Source: Candidatus Intricatilinea gracilis (GTDB lineage: Bacteria; Pseudomonadota; Gammaproteobacteria; Burkholderiales; Burkholderiaceae_C). From it: a DNA stretch of 64,000 nucleotides. Positions 54,802 through 63,330 of the stretch are shown here, piece after piece. Both the position numbers and the translations under genes were made by a program. The notes beneath the pieces were generated by a model. That model was not told the origin of the DNA. It did no database searches and saw only the letters and a list, made by a program, of their open reading frames with translations. Numbering within the stretch: the first letter of the stretch is position 1; each line of letters begins with the position of its first letter. Where the stretch lies: positions 1,550,001 to 1,614,000 of the forward strand of contig JADJDQ010000021.1 in NCBI GenBank assembly GCA_016702605.1, read 5' to 3'.

Positions 54802-54917
54802 GGATGACTCCTTGGGATTGGACAGATCGGGGTGTTTCGTCCATCGCGCACCAATGCGCCGAGAGAAACACCCTCCGGCGGGGGACGTTAGGTAGCGCTG
54901 GTGACAAGCTCGCGACC

Positions 54918-55077
54918 CTTTCATGTCGTTTTCGTGACACGCCCACATCGACCCGCCCATGCCCTCACGCACCGGATGCCAGGCAGCGCCTGCCACGAAA
55001 TTGTCATCAAGCGTGTCTAGCATCCTTTGGACGCGGCCTTCATCCCGAAGTCGGCCTTTGTTTCAACTCTCTGTCAC
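54918..55077 (+). promoter_or_regulatory. Candidate PhoB-box elements upstream of pstS
   Basis: CTTTCAT-GTCG-TTTTCGT at 54918-54935 has the 11-bp period of Pho boxes but several mismatches. TTGTCAT at 55001-55007 and CTGTCAC at 55071-55077 match single half-sites. Position fits phosphate control of pstS; the match is imperfect. Confidence 0.3.
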
Positions 55078-55089
55078 ACGGGATTCACG

Positions 55090-56140
55090 ATGCACCACTT
55101 CCACGCCCTGAACAAGACGACGCTGCGCGTTGTCTTCGCTACCGTCGGCCTCACTGCCTTCGCCACCGCCCACGCACAAGACGTGACCGGCGCCGGCGCC
55201 AGCTTCCCCGCCCCGATCTACGCCAAGTGGGCGGATGCCTTCCACAAGGCCACGGGAGCGAAGGTCAACTACCAGTCGGTGGGATCGGGTGCGGGCATCA
55301 AGCAGATCACGGCCAAGACGGTGGACTTCGGTGCCTCGGACATGCCGCTCAAGGACGAAGAGCTGGCCAAGCAAGGCCTGCTGCAGTTCCCCACCGTCAT
55401 CGGTGGTGTGGTACCCGTTGTCAACATCAAGGGCATCACCCGGGCCAGATCAAGCTCACCGGCGCCGTACTGGGTGACATCTACCTGGGCAAGATCACCA
55501 AGTGGAACGACGCGGCCGTCACCGCCCTGAACCCCGGCGTGCCGCTGCCCGACGCCGCCATCGCCGTGGTGCGCCGCGCCGACGGCTCGGGCACCAGCTT
55601 CATCTTCCCAATTACCTGTCAAGGTGAACGCGCCCAGTGGAAGGCCAAGGTCGGTGAAGGTGCGTCGCTGAACTGGCCCACCGGTGCCGGCGGCAAGGGC
55701 AACGAAGGTGTCTCGGCCTTCGTCAACCGTCTGCCCAATTCGATCGGCTACGTCGAATACGCCTACGCCAAGCAAAACAAGATGAGCTACGTGCGGCTCA
55801 AGAACGCCGCCGGCCACTACGTCTCTCCCGACGACACCAACTTCCAGGGCCGCCGCCGCCAGCTCGACTAGACAAAGCTACTACCAGGTGCTGACCGAAC
55901 AGCCCGGCAAGGATGCCTGGCCACTCACCGGCGCCACCTTCATCCTCACCTGCCAAGGCCCAGGACAAACCCAGCCAGGCCACCGGCAGCGCAAGTTCTT
56001 CGACTGGGCCTACAGCAGCGGCGACACCATGGCCGCCGACCTCGACTACGTGCCGCTGCCCGACGTGCTCAAGACCCAGATCCGCAAGCTCTGGGGTGAC
56101 GTCCAAGGACACCAGCGGCAAGCCCGTCGCGTTCAAGTAA
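55090..56140 (+). pseudogene. pstS: pstS, phosphate ABC transporter substrate-binding protein, multiply frameshifted
   Basis: The start is normal: signal peptide ending ATAHAQ, then DVTGAGASFPAPIYAKWADAF and YQSVGSGAGIKQI, as in PstS. The frame breaks near 55440, where ITPGQIKLTG would need one more C. It continues in another frame (GAVLGDIYLGKITKWNDAAV, DGSGTSFIF), with compensating small indels near 55605-55632. It breaks again near 55850-55870, 55950, 56010 and 56103. Reading across frames recovers the typical end (SYYQVLTEQPGKDAWP, LDYVPLPDVLKTQI, GKPVAFK at 56140). The residues between breaks look well conserved. Either the region has sequencing or assembly indels, or the gene was inactivated recently. 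Conceptual product: periplasmic phosphate-binding protein of about 345 residues. Confidence 0.8.
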
Positions 56141-56250
56141 ACCGCCTCCCCTGCGACGCCGGACCACCCGGCCCGGCGTCACACCGCAACCTCACCCTGA
56201 ACGCGGGCGTGGCCACGGCATCGGCCCCACCTACCTGAGCAAAGAACAAC

Positions 56251-57265
56251 ATGGCCGCCACACTGCCTGTGTCGTCGTCGGACCCGCTGGGCCCGAACGA
56301 CAGTGCCACCCGCGTGGCCCGCAGCCCCGCCCCCCTGCCCGCCAGCACCCGGCGCAGCAACCTGGCCGACACCTTGTTCGCCTGGGCCGCACGCGCCTCG
56401 GCCGTCATCACCCTGGCGCTGCTGGCGGGCATCATCGCTCACTGGTGGTAGGTGCCATGCCGGCGCTGCGCGAATACGGCCTGAGCTTTCTGTGGCGCAG
56501 CGAGTGGGACCGGTGCAGGAGAAGTTCGGCGGCCTGGTGATGATCTACGGCACGCTGATGACCTCGTTCATCGCGCTGGCCATCGCCGTGCCCGTCTCGT
56601 TCGGCATCGCGCTGTTCCTGACCGAGTTGTCGCCCGCCTGGCTCAAGCGCCCGCTGGGCATCGCCGTCGAACTGCTGGCGGCTGTGCCCTCCATCGTCTA
56701 CGGCATGTGGGGCCTGCTGGTGTTCGGCCCCATCCTCGCCACCTATGTGCAAGCCCGCTGCAATCCCTCTTTGCCGGCGTGCCCATCCTCGGCGCGCTGG
56801 TGGCCAGCCCGCCGGTGGGCATCGGCATCCTGTCGGCCGGCATCATCCTGGCCATCATGATCATCCCGTTCATCGCGGCAGTGATGCCGACGTCTTCGAA
56901 GTCACCCCGCCCATGCTGCGTGAATCGGCCTACGCGCTGGGCCGACCACCTGGGAGGTGGTGTCCAAGGTGGTGCTGCCCTTCACCAAGACCGGTGTCAT
57001 CGGCGGCATCATGCTGGGTCTCGGCCGGGCCCTTGGCGAGACCATGGCGGTCACCTTCGTCATCGGCAACATGAACCAGCTCAACTCGGTGTCGGTGTTC
57101 GAGGCGGCCAACTCCATCACCTCGGCGCTGGCCAACCGGTTTGCCGAAGCCGGCGAAGGCCTGCACCAGGCCTCGCTCATCTACCTCAGGCTGGTGCTGT
57201 TCTTCATCACCTTCGTCGTGCTGAGTTTTTCCAAGCTCATGCTGGCGCAACTCCAAGAAGGGTGA
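56251..57265 (+). pseudogene. pstC: pstC, phosphate ABC transporter permease, multiply frameshifted
   Basis: The first frame runs from ATG 56251 to a stop near 56451. One missing base near 56440 would restore LVVGAMPALREYGLSFLW. Further single-base breaks appear near 56511 (WDPVQEKFG), 56750 (KPLQSLFAG), 56889 (DVFEVTPPML) and 56943 (GATTWEVVSK). Typical PstC segments are all present in one of the three frames: LTELSPAWLKRPLGIAVELLAAVPSIVYG split by frame only, IIPFIAAVM, TKTGVIGGIMLGLGRALGETMAVTFVIGN. Six membrane helices would be expected in the repaired protein. The reading breaks lie mainly in C or G runs. Confidence 0.78.
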
Positions 57266-57274
57266 AGGTCGCAC

Positions 57275-58177
57275 ATGAACACCGCTGCCTCATCGTCCAG
57301 CTCGAGCAACGCATCGTCCAACCTGATCGGCATCGCGCCGGCCCGGCTTGCGCTGCACCACAGCAGGAAACGCGTCAACCAGGTCGCGCTCATCCTGTCG
57401 ATGGCCGCCATGGCCTTCGGCCTGGTGTGGCTGATCTGGATCCTGATCGAGACCGTGCGCCTGGGCCTGGGCGGCATGAACCTGGCTCTCTTCACCGAGA
57501 TGACGCCGCCGCCGCAAGCCGAGGTGGGTGGCCTGGCCAACGCTATCTTCGGCTCGCTGTTGATGGTGGGTCTGGCCACCTGATCGGCACACCCGTGGGC
57601 ATCATGGCCGGCATCTATCTGGCCGAATACGGCCGCAGCACCTGGCTGGGCAGCGCCACGGTTCATCAACGACATCTTGCTCTCAGCCCCGTCCATCGTC
57701 ATCGGCCTGTTCATCTATGCGCTGTGGGTGGCGCGGGTCAAGAGTTTCTCCGGGTTTTGCAGGTGTGCTGGCGCTGGCGCTGCTGGTCATCCCGGTGGTG
57801 ATCCGCCAGACCGAGAACATGTTGCTGCTGGTGCCCAACGCGCTGCGCGAGGCTGCTTATGCGCTGGGCACCCAGTGAAGCTCATCCTCACCATCACGCT
57901 CAAGTCGGCGCGCGCCGGTGTGCTGACCGGTGTGTTGCTGGCCATCGCACGTATCTCGGGCGAGACGGCACCGCTGCTGTTCACCGCGCTGTCCAACCAG
58001 TTCTGGACCAGCAACCTGGGTGAACCGATGGCCAGCTTGCCGGTGACGATCTTCAAGTTCGCCATGAGCCCGTACGAGAACTGGCAAAAACTCGCCTGGG
58101 CGGGGTCTTCCTGATCACCGTGGGTGTGCTGGCTCTGAACATCCTGGGCGCGCACCTTCTTGCGCAACAAACACTGA
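57275..58177 (+). pseudogene. pstA: pstA, phosphate ABC transporter permease, multiply frameshifted
   Basis: ATG 57275 opens a frame to 57583 (VNQVALILSMAAMAFGLVWL, ALFTEMTPPP). A missing C near 57579 breaks GLATLIGTPVGIMAG. More breaks occur near 57660 (RFINDILLSAPSIVIGLF), 57756 (extra T before AGVLALALLVIPVVIRQTE), 57872 (GTPVKLILTITLKSA), 58100 (AGVFLITVGVL) and about 58150 (expected end RTFLRNKH). Between breaks the sequence is conserved PstA, including the permease loop EAAYALGT and SGETAPLLFTALSNQFW. pstB follows 22 bp later and is intact. Confidence 0.78.
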
Positions 58178-58199
58178 CCCCAGAGAGAACCACCTCATC

Positions 58200-58982
58200 A
58201 TGGACACCAGGACAAACTCAGCCGGCGAGCGCATCAAGCTGTCGGTGCGTGACCTGAACTTCTACTACGGCGAGTTCCGCGCCTTGAAGGGCATCAACCT
58301 CGAGATTCCCGAGAAGAAGGTCACCACCTTCATCGGCCCGTCGGGTTGCGGCAAGTCCACGCTGCTGCGCACCTTCAACCGCATGTTCGAGCTGTACCCC
58401 GAGCAGCGCGCCGAAGGCCAGATCCTGCTGGACGAGACCAACATCCTGCACAAGCAGCTCGACGTGGCGCTGCTGCGCGCCAAGGTCGGCATGGTGTTCC
58501 AGAAGCCCACACCCTTCCCGATGTCGATCTACGACAACATCGCCTTTGGTGTGAAGCTGTTCGAGCAGCTCAGCCGCGCCGACATGGACGAACGGGTCGA
58601 ATGGGCGCTCAAGAAGGCGGCGCTGTGGAACGAGGTCAAGGACAAGCTCGACCAGAGTGGCTCGGGGCTGTCGGGTGGTCAGCAGCAGCGGCTGTGTATC
58701 GCGCGCGGCATCGCCATCAAGCCCGAGGTGCTGCTGCTGGACGAACCCTGCTCGGCGCTGGACCCGATCTCGACCGGCAAGATCGAGGAGCTGATCGATG
58801 AGCTCAAGGGTGACTACACCGTGGTCATCGTGACGCACAACATGCAGCAAGCCGCCCGCAGCAGCGACTACACCGCCTACATGTACCTGGGTGACCTGAT
58901 CGAGTTCGGGCCCACCGAACAGCTGTTCATGAAGCCGCAGAAGAAAGAGACCGAGGACTACATCACCGGCAGGTTCGGTTGA
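58200..58982 (+). CDS. pstB: Phosphate ABC transporter ATP-binding protein PstB
   Basis: The 260-residue ATPase is complete and typical. Walker A is GPSGCGKST, the Q-loop is MVFQKPTPFPMSIYDN, the signature LSGGQQQRLCIAR, Walker B LLLDEPCSALD and the switch histidine VTHNMQQ. It energises phosphate import through PstC/PstA. Its intact state contrasts with the frameshifted pstS, pstC and pstA directly upstream. phoU follows after 13 bp. Confidence 0.96.
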   Translation: MDTRTNSAGERIKLSVRDLNFYYGEFRALKGINLEIPEKKVTTFIGPSGCGKSTLLRTFNRMFELYPEQRAEGQILLDETNILHKQLDVALLRAKVGMVFQKPTPFPMSIYDNIAFGVKLFEQLSRADMDERVEWALKKAALWNEVKDKLDQSGSGLSGGQQQRLCIARGIAIKPEVLLLDEPCSALDPISTGKIEELIDELKGDYTVVIVTHNMQQAARSSDYTAYMYLGDLIEFGPTEQLFMKPQKKETEDYITGRFG

Positions 58983-58995
58983 TCAAGGACGCACC

Positions 58996-59706
58996 ATGAC
59001 CGACAAACACCTCTCCAGCCAGTTCGACAGCGAACTCAGCGCCATCTCCACCCGTGTGCTCGAAATGGGCGGACTGGTGGAGTCGCAAGTGTCCCGAGCG
59101 GTCGAAGCGCTGATCCAGTTGAATGTCGAACTCGCCGACGAAGTCACCCACATCGAGAGTCGTGTCAACGCCATGGAGATCGAGATCGACCGCGACCTCT
59201 CGAGCATCATTGCGCGACGTCAGCCCACCGCCCGCGACCTGCGCCTGCTGATCGCCGTGTCCAAGACCATCGGCAATCTCGAACGTGTGGGAGATGAAGC
59301 CGCACGTATTGCCCGCACCGCGCAGCGTATCGTCGGCGCCGGCATGATGATTCCTACGCGCTTGCCCTTCTCCGATCTGGCCTTTGCCTCTGGCCTGGCC
59401 ACCAACTCGCTGGGCCGCGCACTCGATGCCTTTGCACGACTGGATCCACACACGGCACTCAAGGTCATTCAGGAAGATGACGCCATCGACCAGGAGTTCG
59501 ACGGCCTGATGCGCAAACTCATCACCTTCATGATGGAAGACCCGCGCACCATCTCGCTCAGCATCGACCTCGTGTTTGTAGCCAAGGCCATCGAACGGGT
59601 GGGTGACCATGCCAAGAACCTGGCCGAGCAGGTGATCTATATCGTCGAAGGCACCGACGTCCGACATCACTCGCCGGACACTGTCGCGGCAGTACTGTCG
59701 AGCTGA
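58996..59706 (+). CDS. phoU: Phosphate signalling protein PhoU
   Basis: The 236-residue protein shows the two three-helix bundles of PhoU. The first has LGGLVESQV-like MGGLVESQVSRAVEAL, INARQQPTA-like IIARRQPTARDLRLLIAVSKTIGNLERVGDEAARIAR. The second contains MEDPRTISLSIDLVFVAKAIERVGDHAKNLAEQVIYIVEG. These E-R-x-x-D motifs bind metal. PhoU restrains phosphate uptake and PhoR signalling when phosphate is ample. It lies between pstB and the PhoB-like gene, as in many betaproteobacteria. Confidence 0.95.
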   Translation: MTDKHLSSQFDSELSAISTRVLEMGGLVESQVSRAVEALIQLNVELADEVTHIESRVNAMEIEIDRDLSSIIARRQPTARDLRLLIAVSKTIGNLERVGDEAARIARTAQRIVGAGMMIPTRLPFSDLAFASGLATNSLGRALDAFARLDPHTALKVIQEDDAIDQEFDGLMRKLITFMMEDPRTISLSIDLVFVAKAIERVGDHAKNLAEQVIYIVEGTDVRHHSPDTVAAVLSS

Positions 59707-59716
59707 GTCCTGAGCC

Positions 59717-60409
59717 GTGAGCCGGATCCTGTACATCGACAACGAATCCGGCGTTGCCGACTTCGTCGCACTGAGCTTGCGCCACGATGGGCACGAGGTC
59801 TGGCATGCCGTCGACAGTGATCAGGCCCACCGGCTGATCGCCATCCAGTTGCCCGACCTGGCCCTGATCGGCAGCATGCTGCCCGATGATTCGGGTGAAC
59901 AGTTCACCAGAGCCTTGCGCTCGACGGCACACACACACGATCTGCCCATCGTGACGATGACGGCGCGCAACAACGACATCGAGATGAACACCGCGCTGGA
60001 CGCGGGCGCCGACGATTGCCTGCCCAAGCCGTTCTCGGTGCAGGAGTTGCTCGCCCGCATGCGTGCGGTGTTGCTGCGCAAGTTGCCTGCTGCACTCGAC
60101 CTGCCCGTCGAAGTGGGCGGACTCAAGCTCGATCCCAGTACACGTCGAGTCAGCCACGCGGGCAAGGACATCCGCCTCGGGCCGACCGAATTCCGACTCC
60201 TGCACTTTCTGTTGTCCAACCCCGAGCGTGTGCACAGCCGCACACAGCTGCTCGACCGGGTCTGGGGCGACAAGGTCTTCATTGCCGAACGCACGGTCGA
60301 CGTGCACATCAAGCGCCTGCGCAAGGGCCTGGCACCGGCGCAATGTGCCGCGCTGGTCGAGACCGTGCGTGGCGCAGGCTATCGGCTGTCCGCCCTGGCC
60401 ATGGCATGA
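59717..60409 (+). CDS. PhoB-like OmpR-family response regulator lacking the phospho-accepting aspartate
   Basis: The 230-residue regulator has a receiver domain (1-120) and a winged-helix DNA-binding domain (about 130-230) with LGPTEFRLLHFLLSNPERVHSR and RTVDVHIKRLRKGL, close to PhoB. The acidic pocket (YIDNE), Thr82 (TMTAR) and Lys104 (KPF) are kept. The expected aspartate in PhoB's LLDWMLP is Gly52 here (LIGSMLP). Classical phosphorylation is therefore unlikely. No phoR lies in the window, although phoR normally follows phoB. GTG at 59717 is 10 bp after the phoU stop. It could be a phosphorylation-independent regulator, or a second copy beside a true PhoB elsewhere. Confidence 0.88.
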   Translation: MSRILYIDNESGVADFVALSLRHDGHEVWHAVDSDQAHRLIAIQLPDLALIGSMLPDDSGEQFTRALRSTAHTHDLPIVTMTARNNDIEMNTALDAGADDCLPKPFSVQELLARMRAVLLRKLPAALDLPVEVGGLKLDPSTRRVSHAGKDIRLGPTEFRLLHFLLSNPERVHSRTQLLDRVWGDKVFIAERTVDVHIKRLRKGLAPAQCAALVETVRGAGYRLSALAMA

Positions 60410-60489
60410 CCGTCCGTGGAATGTTCCGCGGCGGTCGAACCGTCCGGGCCAACGACAAACGGTCGAGCAGGCACGGGCACCACTGATCG

Positions 60490-61839
60490 ATGACTGCATC
60501 TGCCAATCGGCCCGCTCGGGCCCAGGGTGCTGCCGCGGCGTGCCCGTTTCGCCCGCAAGCGAGCCCGGACCTTGGCGTCCAGAGCCTGCCCACGGTGTCC
60601 AGGCACCAGATGCCGCCAGGCTTCCATGCCCTGATCGCGGCGCAGTTCACGTCGGCGCTGGCTGACAACGCCCTGCTCATCGTCACCATCGCCCTGCTTC
60701 TGCAGCAGGGTTTGCCTGGCTGGTGGGCACCGCTGCTCAAGTTCGGCTTCACGCTGTCGTACGTCTTCCTGGCGCCTTGGGTCGGGCCACTGGCCGATGC
60801 CATGCCCAAGGCCCGGCTGATGTCGTGGATGAACGGTGTCAAGGTGATTGGTGTGGCCACCCTGCTGGCCGGGTTGCACCCGGTCGCCGCGTTTGTCATC
60901 GTGGGTTTCGGCGCTGCAGCGTATGCACCCGCCAAATACGGACTCATCACCGAACTGGTCGACGCCGATCATCTGGTCGCAGCCAACGGCTGGGTCGAGG
61001 TATCGGTCGTGTGTGCCGCCTTGCTGGGCACGGTGCTGGGTGGGCTGCTCGTCAGCCCCTGGCTGCTTGGCCTGCCTGTGGTGGCCACGACGAGTCTGCA
61101 AGTGGCCCAATTGATCGGCCCGCAGGCTGGACTGCTGGGCGTGTCGCTGGCGCTGCTGTTCCTGGTGTATGCACTGGCTGCCCTGCTCAACCTGGCGGTG
61201 CCGGACAGTGGCGCGAGGTACCCGGCCAGCGGCATCCATCCGGTCACGCTGACACGCGAGTTCTGGCGTGCCAACCTGGCCTTGTGGCGCGACCGCGATG
61301 GTGGCTTGTCACTGGCAGTGACCACCATCTTCTGGGGTGTGGGCGCGACCTTGCAGTTCGCCGTGTTGCGCTGGGCTGCCGACGTGCTGAAGATGCCGCT
61401 GGATCAGTCGGCCTATCTGCAGGCCGCCGTGGCCGTGGGGGTGGTGATAGGTGCGGCTGTCGCGGGGCGATGGGTATCACTGGCACGCGCCAAACACATG
61501 ATGTGGGCCGGTGTGATGCTGGGCCTGCTCATCCCGGTGATTGGTGCCACCACCTGGTTGCCGCTGGCCCTGCCGCTGCTGGTGCTGGTCGGCATCGTCG
61601 GCGGGCTGCTGGTGGTGCCCCTCAACGCCCTGCTGCAGCACCGCGGCTTTGCATTGCTCAGCGCGGGTCGATCGATTGCCGTGCAGGGCTTCAACGAAAA
61701 CGCCAGCATCCTGGTGATGCTGGGTGTCTACGCCGGCCTGCTGGCGCTCGATCTGCCCATCGTGACCCTGATGGGCGGCTTCGGACTGATGATCGCCAGT
61801 GTCATCCTGCTGCTGATCTGGCGCGAACGGCGCCGCTGA
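60490..61839 (+). CDS. lplT: Lysophospholipid transporter LplT-like (MFS)
   Basis: The 449-residue protein is a twelve-helix major-facilitator transporter. LplT features are HALIAAQFTSALADNALLIVTIALL, LAPWVGPLADAMPKARLMSW, AAAYAPAKYGLITELV, and the later LNALLQHRGFALLSAGRSIAVQGFNEN. LplT flips lysophospholipids inward for re-acylation. The first 40 residues precede the conserved start, so ATG at 60610 (MPPGFHALI) may be the true start. It follows the PhoB-like gene after 80 bp. Confidence 0.88.
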   Translation: MTASANRPARAQGAAAACPFRPQASPDLGVQSLPTVSRHQMPPGFHALIAAQFTSALADNALLIVTIALLLQQGLPGWWAPLLKFGFTLSYVFLAPWVGPLADAMPKARLMSWMNGVKVIGVATLLAGLHPVAAFVIVGFGAAAYAPAKYGLITELVDADHLVAANGWVEVSVVCAALLGTVLGGLLVSPWLLGLPVVATTSLQVAQLIGPQAGLLGVSLALLFLVYALAALLNLAVPDSGARYPASGIHPVTLTREFWRANLALWRDRDGGLSLAVTTIFWGVGATLQFAVLRWAADVLKMPLDQSAYLQAAVAVGVVIGAAVAGRWVSLARAKHMMWAGVMLGLLIPVIGATTWLPLALPLLVLVGIVGGLLVVPLNALLQHRGFALLSAGRSIAVQGFNENASILVMLGVYAGLLALDLPIVTLMGGFGLMIASVILLLIWRERRR

Positions 61840-61855
61840 CGGGCCAGTCCGTGGA

Positions 61856-63106
61856 TCAGACCGCCGGGCGCCGCAGTGTGGTGGTGATCGGGCTGGCGGA
61901 CTGACGCGGTTCGCGTGCCTGCATCACACCGGCGCCCAGCACATCCTCGAAACGAGCGACGATGCTGTCCCAGTCGAGCTCGACGGCTGTGGCACGTGCA
62001 TTCGCGCCCATGCTGTGACGCCAGGCGGGGTCCTGGGCCATGCCGACCGCACAACGCACGAAGGCGGTGGGGTTGTCACACGCCACCACCACACCATTGC
62101 CGTGATTGCGGATCAACTCGGCCGCAGCGGCATGATCGAATGCCAGTACCGGCAAGCCGCTGGCCATGGCTTCGGTGGTGACGTTGCCAAAGGTCTCGGT
62201 CTGGCTCGGAAAGACGAACAGGTCGGCCGACGCGTAATGCGCGGCCAGGTCATCACCGCTGCGCTGGCCGGCAAACAAGGCATCGGGCCAGCGTGACTGC
62301 AGTTCGGCTCGCATCGGGCCATCACCCACAAACACCAGGCGGGCCCGGGCATCCTGCGTCTTGATCGCCGCAAACGCTGATTCGAGCACACCCAGGTTCT
62401 TCTCGGCTGCCAGGCGGCCGACATAAGCCACCACCAGATCGGCGGGCGACACACCCCAGCTGGCCCGCAGCGACTCACTGCGCTGGCGCGGGTTGAACTG
62501 CTGGGTATCGACACCACGCGACACCACTGCCAGATGCTTGAAGCCGCTGGACTCGAGTTCACGCCTGAGTGCCTCGGTCGGCACCATGGTGCAGAAGGTG
62601 CGGTTATGAAACTTGCGAAGGTAAGCCATGATGGGCTTGTGCAGCCATCCCACACCGTAGTGGCGGCTGTAGGCATGAAAGTTGGTGCGGAAGTCCGAAC
62701 TCACCGGCAGCTTGAGTGCCAGCGCGGCATTGAGGGCCGACCAGCCGAGCGGCCCCTCGGTGGCGATGTGCACCACGTCCGGCCGCTGCACCGCCCACAT
62801 CTGCACCAGCGCTCGTTTGGACGGCAGACCCATGCGCAGGTGCGGATACCGCGGTATTGGCATGCCACGCGTCAACACCTCTTCGAAACGCAGGCTGTTG
62901 CTGGCCGCTTCCCCCTGCTCCTGGCGCGGACGCACCAGCTGCACATCGTGATTGCGCCGATGCAGGCCATCGACGACACGTGCCACCGTGAGTGACACAC
63001 CGTTGACCTCGGGCGGATAGGTCTCGGTCACATAGGCGATACGCATCGAACGACGCGACGCTGGGAAGTTGTCGACGACAAAACCCGGGGTGTTGGCGGT
63101 ATCCAT
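61856..63106 (-). CDS. Family 4 glycosyltransferase (GT-B fold)
   Basis: The enzyme of about 416 residues has the GT4 plan. N-terminal domain: MRIAYVTETYPPEVNGVSLTV, VHIATEGPLGWSALNAAL, SDFRTNFHAYSRHYG. C-terminal domain: VAYVGRLAAEKNL, LVFVGDGPMRAEL and the E-x7-E donor motif in QTETFGNVTTEAMASGLPVLA. Members make glycolipids or add hexoses to surface glycans. In a Pho context a membrane-glycolipid synthase is an attractive guess, not shown. Start is uncertain: 63106 (MDTANTPG) or 63046 (MRIAYVTE), or 63181 in the open frame. It is convergent with lplT. Confidence 0.88.
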   Translation of the reverse strand: MDTANTPGFVVDNFPASRRSMRIAYVTETYPPEVNGVSLTVARVVDGLHRRNHDVQLVRPRQEQGEAASNSLRFEEVLTRGMPIPRYPHLRMGLPSKRALVQMWAVQRPDVVHIATEGPLGWSALNAALALKLPVSSDFRTNFHAYSRHYGVGWLHKPIMAYLRKFHNRTFCTMVPTEALRRELESSGFKHLAVVSRGVDTQQFNPRQRSESLRASWGVSPADLVVAYVGRLAAEKNLGVLESAFAAIKTQDARARLVFVGDGPMRAELQSRWPDALFAGQRSGDDLAAHYASADLFVFPSQTETFGNVTTEAMASGLPVLAFDHAAAAELIRNHGNGVVVACDNPTAFVRCAVGMAQDPAWRHSMGANARATAVELDWDSIVARFEDVLGAGVMQAREPRQSASPITTTLRRPAV

Positions 63107-63214
63107 CACCACATGCTGCACGGCGCTTGCAACAGTTCGATGACAACTGCGTGGCATTTCGAAGTGATGCGGCAGCACCACCGTCGGACAAGCGGGCAGG
63201 GTTGAACACGGCTT

Positions 63215-63232
63215 TCGTCACGTCGGCGTCAC
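63215..63232 (+). promoter_or_regulatory. Candidate PhoB box upstream of the PhoD-like gene
   Basis: The half-sites TCGTCAC and GCGTCAC are separated by four bases (11-bp period), matching the spacing of PhoB direct repeats (CTGTCAT-like). They lie about 100 bp before the PhoD-like start. The match is partial, but the target gene type fits. Confidence 0.35.
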
Positions 63233-63330
63233 TTGGGCGCGGCAACGTGACGTCACTGCGATGCGCCGGGTCACCCCATGCAACACGACCCGTACCGCAC
63301 ACAACAACCAGAACTCAGGACGTCTCCAAC

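Noticed and set aside
55430..55450. Programmed ribosomal frameshift in pstS
   Set aside because: No slippery heptamer or stimulatory structure is evident, and many further breaks occur in three genes, which programmed shifting would not explain.
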